64,000 bases of DNA from Colocasia esculenta (GCA_014218235.1 CM024766.1:68313207-68377206); one strand, 5' to 3'; positions 34,459 through 44,644 are shown, counted from the first letter of the stretch. The notes: generated by a model not told the origin, from the sequence alone. Program-made: numbers and translations.

Positions 34459-35679
34459 TCTCCCGGACGCTCGCGGACGCCGCCGAACTCTCGTTGGCGA
34501 TGATGGGGTTGTCGGTTGACCTCGTTGACCCTCCGGTTGACTGAGTTGACTAGAGGGAAAACAAAGAAAACAAGCTGAATGAAGGGGAGTACGTGATCTC
34601 CAGGGCCTTACCTGTGCCCAAGGAGTATTAGAATCGCGCCGGTGTGGTCGCCTCGCACAGCGGATGGAGACGAGGGCTTCAACTTTTCCTCCTTCAGCCG
34701 GCCAAAGGAGAAGAGCTCCGCAGTCTCCTGCGTGTTGTTCCTGCCACAAAAAAGACACTCTATAAGACTAATGACAGAGTAGTAAATGCCCAAAATGTGA
34801 AGAGACAGCCCAAATGGTGAGTTCCGTACCCGTTGCGGACTTGAGAAGAGGGGTGGCCAAATGCTATGACCACCCTTCTTCCCTCCGTTTTTGGTTGGGA
34901 AACCCTTTTCTAGGTGTGTAGGGAGAGGACCTACGTGCCTAGAGTGAGTGGGAGAGTGTGTGTGATATACAAAAGAACTAAAGAGTAAAAGGGAAAGAGA
35001 GAGGGATGGAGGTGTAGATCCTCGTTTGCAAGTGTTTCAGCTCCTTGTAGGGCTCCTCCAGCTCCAAAGCAGCCCTCCCGGACGTCCCAACTCGTGAGAG
35101 GAAGAAGAGGATGACTTGATGAAGCTTGGGTGTAATTTTCTCTCTCCTCCTTCAAAGGGTCAGCATGTGGACGTCCAGCCTCCCCCCTCTGGCTTAGAGG
35201 GCTCAAGGGGGAGTTATATAGACAGTGGGCTCGAGCTCAGCTGCCTTGGATGCTCAAGTGTGAAGAAACACACTTGTACACATGGCAATCCAAGTCTAAA
35301 GGCTCCAACCAATGGGGAGAGGCCACATGGGATTTTTACTGGGTCAAGGGAGTGCCAAGGTGGCCCATATGCCCGTTGGGAACGGTCCCATGCGGTGCAT
35401 GGGCGAGAGAAAGGCGCTAGTGGGCTATATTCTCAGGGTTGTTGCGCAGACCAGGTAAACCAGGTTAACGTCCAGCGATTATGCCGCCAACCTCATGCAG
35501 ACGTCCAGGAATGTGGACGTCTAGATGGGTCAATGTCAATGGTGCTTGCCACAAACCAGTAGTCGGCGGCCATCGATGCTTCCGTCTATATGGCATCCGA
35601 GGAAAGTCAACAAACGGTCAAACGAGGCTTAATGGGCCAAAAGAGCCTTGCGGGAGATGGGCCAAATCTCGCGTCTACA
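34459..35679 (-). repeat. TatA 5' LTR (copy C), missing its last ~45 bases
   Basis: Minus strand starts TGTAGACGCGAG at 35679 and runs to GGGAGATC near 34459, where copy A continues for about 45 more bases to CGTCCACA. TATA box on the minus strand near 35214-35220. Copies B and C form an adjacent inverted pair. Confidence 0.8.
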
Positions 35680-35684
35680 AGGTT
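35680..35684. repeat. TatA target-site duplication, right copy (AGGTT)
   Basis: Matches 18444-18448; Athila sequence resumes after it. Confidence 0.85.
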
Positions 35685-36094
35685 CGTGCCAAACAATGAA
35701 GGGTTGTGCAGCATCATGTGTGTATGAAAAGAAAAAAAATCCCAAAAAGGACAGAGAAATGACAGACAGAAGGCTAGTGTGCTTAATGCCTAGAACTAAG
35801 AAGTGCAGAGTTGAAAGATACCTATCTGGAATAGCAAACGAGGGATGTAATTATCTACGTTGTGGATTTAGTATGACACTTGCACAAGTGCTACAGGGCT
35901 TTGGGATGCATTCTTTGTCATGTCCCTTAATTTCCAATCTAAGGTTAATGTGCAGTAATGCTTCCATATTCCTAATCTTTGGTTGATTCTATAAAGAAGC
36001 TGGATATGAAGGTATGAACTTTGCAAACTCCTATTGGTCCTAAATTTTAATTTATTTGCATTTCTATGGGACTAGCAATGGTTAAGTTGGGGGT
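35685..36094 (+). other. Athila 3' internal region, right part, with polypurine tract
   Basis: Continues the Athila tail interrupted by TatA. It ends GGTTAAGTTGGGGGT (36080-36094), a polypurine tract next to the LTR start TGTGATAAGTAC. No coding region is recognised. Confidence 0.75.
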
Positions 36095-36627
36095 TGTGAT
36101 AAGTACTCATAATTCTATGATAATTTATGTCACACATAACTCTAAGTGCACACAATTAGACATTTATGCATATTTAATAGTTAACTTCAACTTCACATAA
36201 ATTAGGCACATAAATTAGGCCCTTTCATACAAATTAACTTAATTTGTGGATAATTGTTCAACAAAAAGAGGTTGAGGGACATGAGAATTAATTTCCCATT
36301 GTAAGAACTCATGGTTTTTATGCACATAACTATAATTTTTCGTGTTCTTCAATTTCTTCTTCTTCCTCATCTTCTAATTCTGAATAGTTTTCAAGTTATT
36401 TCTAGTTCTTCCTTGTTCTGTCCTTTTCATTCGTGAAATAGTGTTTTTCTGTGTTCTTCCTCTCTTTTCTCCCACTTATGATCCTTTTCTCCCTCTACTT
36501 TATTCATAAAAGTTGTTCGTTTTTCAGAGTTCTAAATTGTCTTCTTCTTCCTCTTTATCCAGTTCTGCCTCGTTCTAGGGATATTCATGATTTCCCGGTG
36601 TTTGGTACTGTTCATCGGCGAACCTGC
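36095..36627 (+). repeat. Athila 3' LTR, left part
   Basis: Starts TGTGATAAGTACTC after the polypurine tract and is interrupted at 36627 by TatB. It resumes at 56227; total length without TatB and the duplicated CCTGC is about 1.44 kb. Confidence 0.8.
36623..36627. repeat. TatB target-site duplication, left copy (CCTGC)
   Basis: CCTGC directly before TGTAATCAC; same five bases at 56222-56226 after GTCTACA. Confidence 0.9.
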
Positions 36628-38102
36628 TGTAATCACAGGATTTGCTCCGCACAGATGATGATTAAAATAAGGAAAATATGACCGTGATCGCCACCAAAGC
36701 AGTTGCAAAACAAATATATGAAAGAACACTTGCTAACTACCTTGGAACAGGGAAAAGAATACAGAAAGCGTACCTGACCCTGAGAACGCGATGATGGAGC
36801 CGTCGCGTTCCTTGTACCTTAACGCGCCGGATGACCTGTCGCCTTTTCAGGTCACGACACCCAGCTGGTCGCCTTCTGCTTCAAAGGATGAAGACCGTGG
36901 GTTCTTTCTCTTCCTACTCCTCAGTCGGCCAAGGGGCAGGATCCTCGTGCTACTACTGTCTTCTAAACCCTGCCAAGAACATCAAAACAAAGGAAAACCC
37001 ATTAGAGAACTCGTTTATGAAGAATCTATCCCAAAAACATGAATAAACATGAGCTAATTGGAGGGAACTCATGTGGGGTGGGTTTTAACCCCTTTGGGTG
37101 TTTAAAATCGGTGTGTGTGGTGTGTGCTAATGCAAGACTATGGAAAAAACAAATCTATGCATGCATGGATGAAGAGAAAATTGAAAGGAAAGGGAGAGAG
37201 AAAGCATAGGCAGGGAGCAAACGCCCTCGGGGGCACTTCCTGGTCGTTTGGAGACGAAGAGCTCTTCTAAGAAGTTTGAGCTCTCTGGAAGACTAAGACA
37301 CCGCCGAAAACCTTGCCCTAAATGGTGCTGTATGGAGAGATTTATACCCCGTTATTCCTGAATGGGCTGGGAGGAGAATAATAGGCAAGAGTCCAAGTTT
37401 GGGCAAGTATGCTCGTGCAAGGGCAATTGGATTTCGGAAAGGAAGCATTAAAGAAGATCTCCTCAAAATTTGGCAAGATTTGGACGTTTCTAGGTCAATC
37501 AAAACTCAGATTATTCATTAATAGCAACTGTCCAAGTCATGCTCGGAAAGGGTACGTTGCATGGAAACTAGAATGCGACGGGTTCATGGTCGCTACCAGA
37601 TAGCGACGCCTCGATACGTCGCCTTCCTTACAAGGAAAGCTTTTGAAGTGTTTTTTTTGCGATTTTTCAAGGTAATAAAAAATGCCAATTAAGAACGTGA
37701 CATATCGAGGCGTCGCCTTCTGAAGGAGATCGATTTTAACATGAAGCAAATCGTTACAGGGCCAGATAGCGACAGCAAGGTCGTCGTCTTTATGAACAAG
37801 AACACGATAGAAAACCTGTCGCCTTCAAGATCTTTCAGCATATGGCCATGCAAAGTACCCTATCTCCTTGCACGGGTATCTGGTTGGCGTACAGCTCGAA
37901 GTGTTGGACTCCTAACCCAGAGAGCTACAAGACAATGATGAAGAGTGGTTGAATTGACCAGGAAGAACCCACTAGGGCGATGAACTAATAGAAAGATATC
38001 ATGATCGGAGAAAGCCAGCTTGACGATGATGAACCAACATGGGGCGTCAATGATGTGACAAGGAATTTGGCTCGACTTATGGGTTAGAAATGGGTGTCTA
38101 CA
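36628..38102 (-). repeat. TatB 3' LTR
   Basis: Minus strand starts TGTAGACACCC at 38102 and ends GTGATTACA at 36628. TATA box TATAAAT on the minus strand (plus about 37340-37347). Contains GCGAC/GTCGC motifs at 36786-36880 and 37574-37830. In the stretch 36785-36905 against 54899-55019, eight differences were counted, all transitions. Confidence 0.92.
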
Positions 38103-38116
38103 GATTGCCCCTCCTT
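38103..38116 (-). promoter_or_regulatory. TatB polypurine tract
   Basis: Minus strand AAGGAGGGGCAATC immediately before the LTR start TGTAGACACCC; similar to the TatA tract CGGAGGGGCATT. Confidence 0.8.
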
Positions 38117-39250
38117 GATGCCTGCTTTGCAAGGGAGTGGAGTGGTAGTGAAGTGGAGATGGCATGAAATGATGATGTAGTGGAGTGAAGCGGAATGAGA
38201 TGAAAAGCGGGCATCAAGGTAAAGAGACACCCATTCTGAACGAATAAGCAGCAAGAATTTTCCGGCGATCTTCGAACATGGCTAGAAGATAGAGTGCAAG
38301 GATGGTTCCAATCTGGGATGAATAAAGATCAAAAGAAAAGAAGTGATCAACCTCTTGATTCAAGAGGTACCATGGCTATCTTTAGCTTGCAGGTTTCGTT
38401 CATTAGGGGATAGTGCTGCTCGGCGGGTCGATTCGACTCTAGCCTTTGAGTGATTCGTGGCTAATGAGTGGATTGGAGGGAAAATGAATGACTGTCATAA
38501 GGAATGGGGATGAGAGGAATCCTGAATAGGAACCATACTGGCAAACTAGATCGAGCAACTAGCTCGAAGAAGACTTTCAAATTCGGAATGGAATGAAATT
38601 CTTGTCTAAGAAATGAGGATCCGGTTGAAACATCATTGAGAAGCTGGCTTTAACTAATCATGAAGCATGAAGCTCAAAAAAATAAATGATGCATGTTGGG
38701 CTAAAAGAAAAGAAATCATAAAATAGAATGCGAAGAAAAGGAGAAAATAACAAATACTCAAGGATAATATTGATAGACAACACGAGCAAGGGTCAAGACA
38801 CTTCGCATCCCCGGCGTGCAATAGAATCCATCGTCCCTGAGTCATACCATCTAACGGCCTATCTAGCGATTAACAATGTGCACTTAGATCATCCTTGTTT
38901 TGGTGAAGGGGAACTCAGATCCTGGAACACACTGAGAACCAGCCGGTCATCGAGATGATATAATAGAGTAAATACCATATAGTAATGCAGAGATAGGGTT
39001 AGAAATACTTGCCTGCTTACCTGACAAGCCGTCTTTTGATTTTCTAATTTTCTTGATTTTTATGGATTTTCCGCATTTTTTGATTTTTATGAATTTTCAA
39101 AAATAAAGAGAAAGCAATAAAGAAAAGGGTACAAACTTAAAATGCACGCAAAATAATGGAAGAATTAATCATAAGTGCAAACACATCTTGAAGTGGCAAT
39201 AATGATCGTGTGAATGCGAAGGAATTAACCAACAACACTCAAACATTGAA
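38117..39250. other. TatB 3' noncoding region
   Basis: No gene recognised. The DUF7745-like gene begins after it. Contains short A/T-rich runs near 39040-39100. Confidence 0.6.
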
Positions 39251-39336
39251 CGCGACAGTGTGACCATCGCTACCTTAAATTGAACGCGACGGTGAGTCTG
39301 TCGCTATCAGGTGGCGACGTATCAATACGTCGCGAT
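39251..39336. repeat. GCGAC/GTCGC palindrome cluster upstream of the TatB DUF7745-like gene
   Basis: Contains ACGCGACAGTG, CGCGACGGTGAGTCTGTCGC and the hairpin GGCGACGT-atcaat-ACGTCGCG (39313-39334). Confidence 0.85.
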
Positions 39337-39555
39337 CACAGGTTTTGCGCCCTGAACACAAAAGGCCACCCGAGAACTCTATGTTGCTTCCCACTTGGAC
39401 TCCTAGAGCTTTCTAGTCCGGGTTTAACTCCTATCAACCCTTCTAAACCCTCTCCCATCATGAATAGGAGTCCTAAGTGCCTATAAATAAGGGGTGAGAG
39501 GCCCAAATTCGCATCCCACACCCTTCTCTTCTTCTCTTAAAGCTTCCAAGCTTCA

Positions 39556-41028
39556 ATGGCCATGAGGAGGGCTCCAAGTGCTCTCATGGGTGAGGAGGAA
39601 ACCTATGGAGGTCCCAAGCGTGCCCGGACGTCCTATAGCGAGCTCTTGAGGCTGACAGATGTCCCCAATCATCTAAGCAACAATGGGGATGTGAGAGAGG
39701 TATGCAACTTGGTCTTTCAATTTTCAGTTATTTTTCAACTCCGAATTTCTTCATTAATGCACCTTCTCCTCCCTCCTCTTTTCTTTTTCTTCTTCTCTAG
39801 CTCTTCCCCGGCTCCCGCCGATATTCCAAACTCACATGGATTGTACCTATGATCAAAGCCTTACCCATGCATGTGATCCGTTTCTTGAGAGAGTGGGGTT
39901 TGGGGGGGGGGGGGGGGTGTTGATAGCGGCCCACAACTACCACAAAATATCCTTTGATTGGCATAGCATCACCACCTTGATTGAGCTATGACACCCACAG
40001 ACCCATACCTTCCTTTTTCCAAAGTTTGAGGCGACCGTCCTCCTTGAGGAGGTAGAGGCATTCATGGCTTTGCCCAAGACCAAACGAGGAGATGAGCAGA
40101 AAATTTGCTACACCGTAGAGCCCATCAACCCAAAGCTTATCCTAGGTGAGTTCATGATGGATCCCGGGGATGTCTATACCATGATTAGCCCACAACACGT
40201 TCACCTAGTCCCATTGTCTAAGTAGGTCATATCTCACTGCAAGAACAAGTGCGGGAACTACCAGGAGATAGCCAAAGCCGTGGCCATATGCTTGTGTGGG
40301 GTAGTGCTTTTCCCATCAGGAGATCACCTCATAGACTACTCAAGCATGAGTGCCATTAGTGGGGTATGGCGGGGACTTTCTCTCTCTCATGCAGCGCTAG
40401 CCTACCTCTATGCAGGTCTCACCTCTGCGGCTACGGGGGGTCCACTCTATGGCTCCATGATCCTCCTAGAGTGTTGGTTGGGAGTGAGGATAAACTTAAA
40501 CCTGCAGAAAATCCCACTACCGAGAGTCGGATCTTTGGGTGCCATCCATTGTGCTTCATCAGCGGGGCGTCCAAATTTCCTGATCGGGTTATTTGCAGGA
40601 CGGCGGGCAAGAAAACATGGAGTGCATGGTGCCATTACCTCAACACACTCCCGGTGGAGCACTTCACCTTGGACATAGCAGCGCTACGCGGAGTGGACAT
40701 CCGGCTTCCTCTTGGGGGCGGATTGGACCTACAACTCGTGGGAAACATGGCGGTGGTTCTCTACAACCCACAGAGGTGCTATCTTCAGATCGGAAAGCCG
40801 AGGACAAAGCTACTCCAGCCGTCTCATCTGCCTCCTATAAAGAAGAGGTGTTTGGGAGATCCGGAGGACGAGCAAGCTATATGGAGTGCTTTGGCAATAT
40901 GGCACGCTTGTGTCACTCACACTCTACCACCCATGCTGCACGAGGAACGCGAGACATATCAAGCGTACCTCAGAGAGTACAAGGAAATCTGGCCATGCGG
41001 GGACCGTGAGCTAGAGAGAGAGACATGA
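39556..41028 (+). pseudogene. DUF7745-like gene carried antisense in TatB
   Basis: Homologue of the TatA gene at 20903-22269. Exon 1 (39556-39699) is open (MAMRRAPSALMGEEETYGG...VPNHLSNNGDVRE) and ends GAG before GTATGC. Exon 2 (39801-41028) starts after TCTCTAG. Conserved blocks HPQTHTFLFPKFEATVLLEE, AVAICLCGVVLFPSGDHLID, LYGSMILLECWLGVRINL and VGNMAVVLYNPQRC align with TatA FVFQGFEASVLLEE, LTLCLAGVFLFPTSGDF, SLFLLQVWMEAHL and GQMVVYQPHRC. Lesions: Trp-to-stop twice (TGA before HPQTHT; TAG after LSK), a run of 16 G (39902-39917) inside the exon, and a frame change between about 40505 and 40560. Stop at 41026-41028. A CT-rich leader and TATA-like ATAAATAAG (about 39482) precede the ATG. Confidence 0.75.
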
Positions 41029-41172
41029 TTGTACTTTTTAATCTTTTGAGAGATTTTGATGTGATGAGATAACGGGAGACACATTGAGTTGATTTTTAGC
41101 TTTTATTTGATGTATTCATTGGAGATTTGCAATGAAATTTCGAGTTTATAAAGTTTTTGTGAAAAACCTGAG

Positions 41173-41260
41173 ATGGCGACGATTATAGCGTCGCGACTTG
41201 AAGGCGGCTGGTCAACAGTCGCGACCTGGTTCAGAAAGCGACAGAGTGCTTGTCGCGAAC
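41173..41260. repeat. GCGAC/GTCGC palindrome cluster between the two TatB antisense genes
   Basis: Contains GGCGACGATTATAGCGTCGC and AAGCGACAGAGTGCTTGTCGC; same relative position as the TatA ACGTCC cluster at 22442-22694. Confidence 0.85.
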
Positions 41261-41829
41261 TAGGGATAAGGCGATAGGTTGGCTGTCGGGACCGTAGGAT
41301 TCGAGCGGTTTGAATTCCGAGACCGAGGCGCCTTCCTCACTTTCCCTCTTTCCCTTCTCTCCCTTCTCTTTCTCCTTCCGGCGACGGAGCTCCCCTCTGC
41401 CCTTTCTCTCTTCTCCGGCGAACCCCGACCGGTGGCAGTGGTCACCTCCCCCTCTCTCTTCTCTTCTCTCTCTCTCTTCTCTCTTTTCCCCTTCCCGGTG
41501 GCCAGTGATGGAGGGCGGCGACTAGGGCGGCGATGGTGGTGGGGACCGGCGCAAGAGAAGCTCTAAAAGGATGATCCGTCGACGGCAAACGGACGAAGGT
41601 CCATCCACGGCGGCGGGGGAAACAACTCCGGCAGCCCCTATGGAAGTGGATCTCGCGGAGGAAGCCCTGGGCGAGGAGGAGGCCATTGACCCCAAGAAGG
41701 TAGGTGATCAAATCCCCCCTCCCGTGTGTGTGGGTGAGTGAACAGGGTGCTAAGCACCTCTGTAGGGTCTTTCGGCCAAAGGTGAAACGACCGGAAAATG
41801 GGCATTTGTCGTTTCCGATCACCCTGTGA

Positions 41830-41983
41830 ATGCGACAGCTTGGCTGTCGCATTACCAGGGTGAACGTGACACCCTAGGTGTCGCGTTCAGAAGGCGACGA
41901 GTCGATGCGTCGCCTTCAAGGGACCTGAATGCGACTCCCCTTGTGTTACCTTCAGAAGGTGACAATGTGCCTATCGCGATCTG
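41830..41983. repeat. GCGAC/GTCGC palindrome cluster in intron 1 of the TatB PMD gene
   Basis: Four adjacent hairpin-like units: GCGACAG-cttgg-CTGTCGC, GTGACACC-ct-AGGTGTCGC, GGCGACGagtcgatgCGTCGCC, and a diverged one near 41930-41980. Confidence 0.88.
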
Positions 41984-42680
41984 AACATAGTGTTATTCAT
42001 TGATTTTTTGCTGATCTTTGTTTTTTATGGCTGTTTTGCAGAGCGAGCTATGGTCCCGGCTGGGATGGGCCATCGTCCGGTCAATTTACCAAGGACTACC
42101 GAACTTCCAGAGGACCCGGCTGGAGGAGATGGGGTTCGGCCCCTTTCTGAGGTTGGACGAGTTGATGCCAGACGTGGCACTGATCCAGGTGTTGAAGGAG
42201 CGGTGGGGCCCCAAGTGCCACGCCTTCCTCTTCCCGTGGGGTCATATGATCCCCACATTGGAGGATGTGGCACAGATCACCGGCCTGAGGGTAGATGGCC
42301 AGGCGGTGACAGGGGTGACGTACACGAGCTACCAGGAGATAGTGGAGCGACTCTTGGGGCTGAAGGTGACGAGGGAGAGGTCATCCCTAGTAGCGAGGAC
42401 GAGGCTGCAGGCGAGCCTCGGAGTGGCGGACGCGCTCCATCAGTTTGGAGAGGGTCAGGCAGACTACATGGCCCGGTTGACAGAGGATGCCAGAGCAGTG
42501 CTGGCGGAGGAGGAGGGAGCGGTAGCGGACCACGACTTGAAACACTTCTTGATCCTTGTGATCATGAAGCTAATCCTGGGGACCAGAGGGGACCCAGTGA
42601 ACTACAGGTGTCTGCCCCTGCTGGAGGATCTGACCCAGGCGGGGAGTTACGCATGGGGTGCGGCCCTCCTGGCCCACCTC

Positions 42681-42720
42681 TTTGACAGCCTGGGCACCTC
42701 TTTGATAGCCTAGGCACCTC
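42681..42720 (+). repeat. 20-bp tandem duplication in PMD exon 2
   Basis: Units TTTGACAGCCTGGGCACCTC and TTTGATAGCCTAGGCACCTC differ by two transitions. The extra unit shifts the frame and brings in the TAG that ends the local open frame. Confidence 0.9.
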
Positions 42721-44505
42721 TAGTAGGGAGACAGGGGTGGCTGGGTTCTTCCCACTGCTACAGGTATGCTTCTCACCCTTACCTTTTAGTGCTTTTCCTG
42801 CTTATGTTGATTAATTGTGGTGCTGACTGTGTTGTTTTGTAGGTGTGGGCGTATTACTACCTCCCTTCCCTAGGCCGGGGAGTGCCGAGGCGACCGGGCA
42901 TTGTGCCGCTACTGCAGCGCTAGCGGTTCCGTTATGATGAGCGGTCACTGCGCTTGCAGGTGATGCTCATTCATGACGCATTGGACACTGTCCCCTTTAG
43001 GCACGTAAGTACTTTTACACTAGCACCTTTTCCTTCCTTTGCCACTGACAATTGATTAACAAGCTTTCTATCTGTGACGTGCAGGTCGACTAGACTCCTT
43101 ACGCTGGGGAGGACTCCGCCGCCCAGCCGTGGGTGGAGCAGGGCCGCCCCTACTTCGGTAGGGAGATTTGGATTCATGCTTTCAACACAGTGGTACCACT
43201 CCACCTCCGGCTGGTAGCGAGGACCCTGGGGCTCCATCAGGCTGTGGTGGAGTTCCCGACGCGTCAACGACCATGGGAGAGGCCGGGTCATAGCTTCCGA
43301 GGCCTCCAGCAGGTCACAGATGGGAGGGTGCGTGTTCAGGAGCAGTTGGAGGACTGGCGCCAATGAGGCTGGGTGGTGACCTCTGAGGCCACCAGCGATG
43401 AGGACTACTTCCGTGCCTACGCACGGAGGTACGGAGCCCAAGTATACAAGGGAACCCGACGACCGGTGAGTACTACCACTTAGCCTTTCAAAATATTTTA
43501 ATCATTAATTGCTTGGCTAACCTGACTTGTGCTTGTAGCTTGACCCTGAGGGCAGGATCGCCTCCCTCGAGGGTGTTCTTCACTCCACGATCCGGCAGAG
43601 GGATGACCTCCAGTGGACCATGACTCAACTGGTGAGTACTCTTCTCTCTATCCTTCCTACCCTTAGTCTTAGTTGACTGACTTCTGTGCTTTTCTATGTA
43701 GCGCGCCGAGCTAGAGCGGGCGCAGCAGATGGTGGGAGGTGCCTCTACCTCCCGAGACGAGCCTAGACGCTCCGTGCTGGAGGGTCAGTTAACGGCAGGT
43801 GTGAGACGGGCGGAGGATGCCGCAGCCCAGTTGTAGGAGCGGCTGAGTTGTTGACTACATGCCCCTTACATCTGACTCTTTTTATTGACAATTTTCCTTG
43901 ACTTGCAGGAGGCGGAACTGAGGGACGCTCTAGCGCGGGCGACTGCATTGGAGATAGAGATGACAGAGTTGCGCTTACGTCCTCAGGCGGACGAGGCGAC
44001 CAGCCTGCGTTGGGAGGCGGACGAGCTTCGTTCGCAGCTGGGAGAGGAGCGGCACCACTGTGAGCAGCTGCAGTCCGAGATGAGGGGATTCGAGAGGGCC
44101 CTGGCACTGGTCGGGCGCAGCCGCTCATCAGCCAGTAGGAGTGGCATCCCCAGCGGATCAGCCGGACATTATTTGATAGGTTCCTCCGGACGTCGGAGGA
44201 ATGAGGAGGAGGTGCGACGGCGTGAGGGATCGGCCGAGGAGAGCACGACGGGACTGAGAGAGATGGCCCCTCCACCTTCTCGCCTGCCTGAGGTACAGGG
44301 GAGAGTGGTTGAGGGCTTGTACTTTGCCCCTTTTTGTTATGATGATGATGATGGACATATGATATGGGAATGAATGAAAGCTCTTTTGGTTTATGGATTG
44401 TGGTTATGTGAGAGTGACGAGCGAGATGTGAGTGCCGCTTTCTTTCTTTCCACTGCGCACTGCACACTTAAGCAAACCACAAAACAAGTCAGATCCATTC
44501 TTAGA

Positions 44506-44567
44506 CTTAGCCCCTTTCCTTAAAACATGACAAGTGACCAACTTTGATAAATGGTCAAGGGGCTAAG
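44506..44567. repeat. Stem-loop after the TatB PMD gene
   Basis: CTTAGCCCCTT / AAGGGGCTAAG, an 11-bp stem with about 39-40 bases between the arms, about 130 bases past the PMD stop. Core sequence shared with TatA 25984-26036. Confidence 0.8.
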
Positions 44568-44644
44568 CCTTATTAAACAGGCGAAAAGACATAAATAACA
44601 TGCATGGATGAATGAGTAAAGTGTTCTTTAGAATTTTGGAAACA

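Larger units (their letters stand above)
18449..35679 (-). mobile_element. TatA: Tat/Ogre-like LTR retrotransposon, rearranged, gag lost
   Basis: A 17.2-kb Ty3/gypsy element read on the minus strand, inserted in the Athila tail with 5-bp duplication AGGTT. Order on the plus strand: 3' LTR (18449-19693), polypurine tract, 3' noncoding, plus-strand DUF7745-like gene (20903-22269), plus-strand PMD-like gene (22861-25671), stem-loop and T-rich spacer, then minus-strand integrase, RNase H/RT and protease (27079-32640), an inverted copy of the 3' end (32646-34440), and the 5' LTR (34459-35679). The gag gene and leader are missing, so it would depend on another element for packaging. The two RNase H domains and the extra antisense genes are what point to the Tat/Ogre group. 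Confidence 0.85.
41571..44373 (+). pseudogene. Plant mobile domain (PMD)-like gene carried antisense in TatB
   Basis: Exons: 41571-41699, 42042-42763, 42843-43004, 43085-43465, 43539-43631, about 43702-43845, 43909-44373; GT-AG sites and phase 0 throughout, except that the exon 6 donor looks lost (AGTTGT). Exon 2 holds the PMD core (LIQVLKERWGPKCHAF, FPWGHMIPTLEDVAQITGL) and its end SYAWGAALLAHLFDSLGTS. A 20-base tandem duplication (42681-42720) throws exon 2 out of frame; without it the exon would be 234 codons, against 235 in TatA. Exon 3 is VWAYYYLPSLGRG, exon 4 TPYAGED and VARTLGLHQAV; exons 5-7 form a coiled coil (AELRDALARATALEIEMTEL; LRSQLGEERHHCEQL). Stops: TAG for Trp in exons 3 and 4, TGA for Arg in exon 4, TAG for Gln in exon 6. 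Exon 5 is 93 bp in both elements. Confidence 0.78.

Noticed and set aside
32646..35679. A second, separate Tat element in plus orientation
   Set aside because: Only the 3' noncoding region, tract and LTR are present in inverse orientation, there is no target duplication around them, and the outer AGGTT pair encloses the whole structure.
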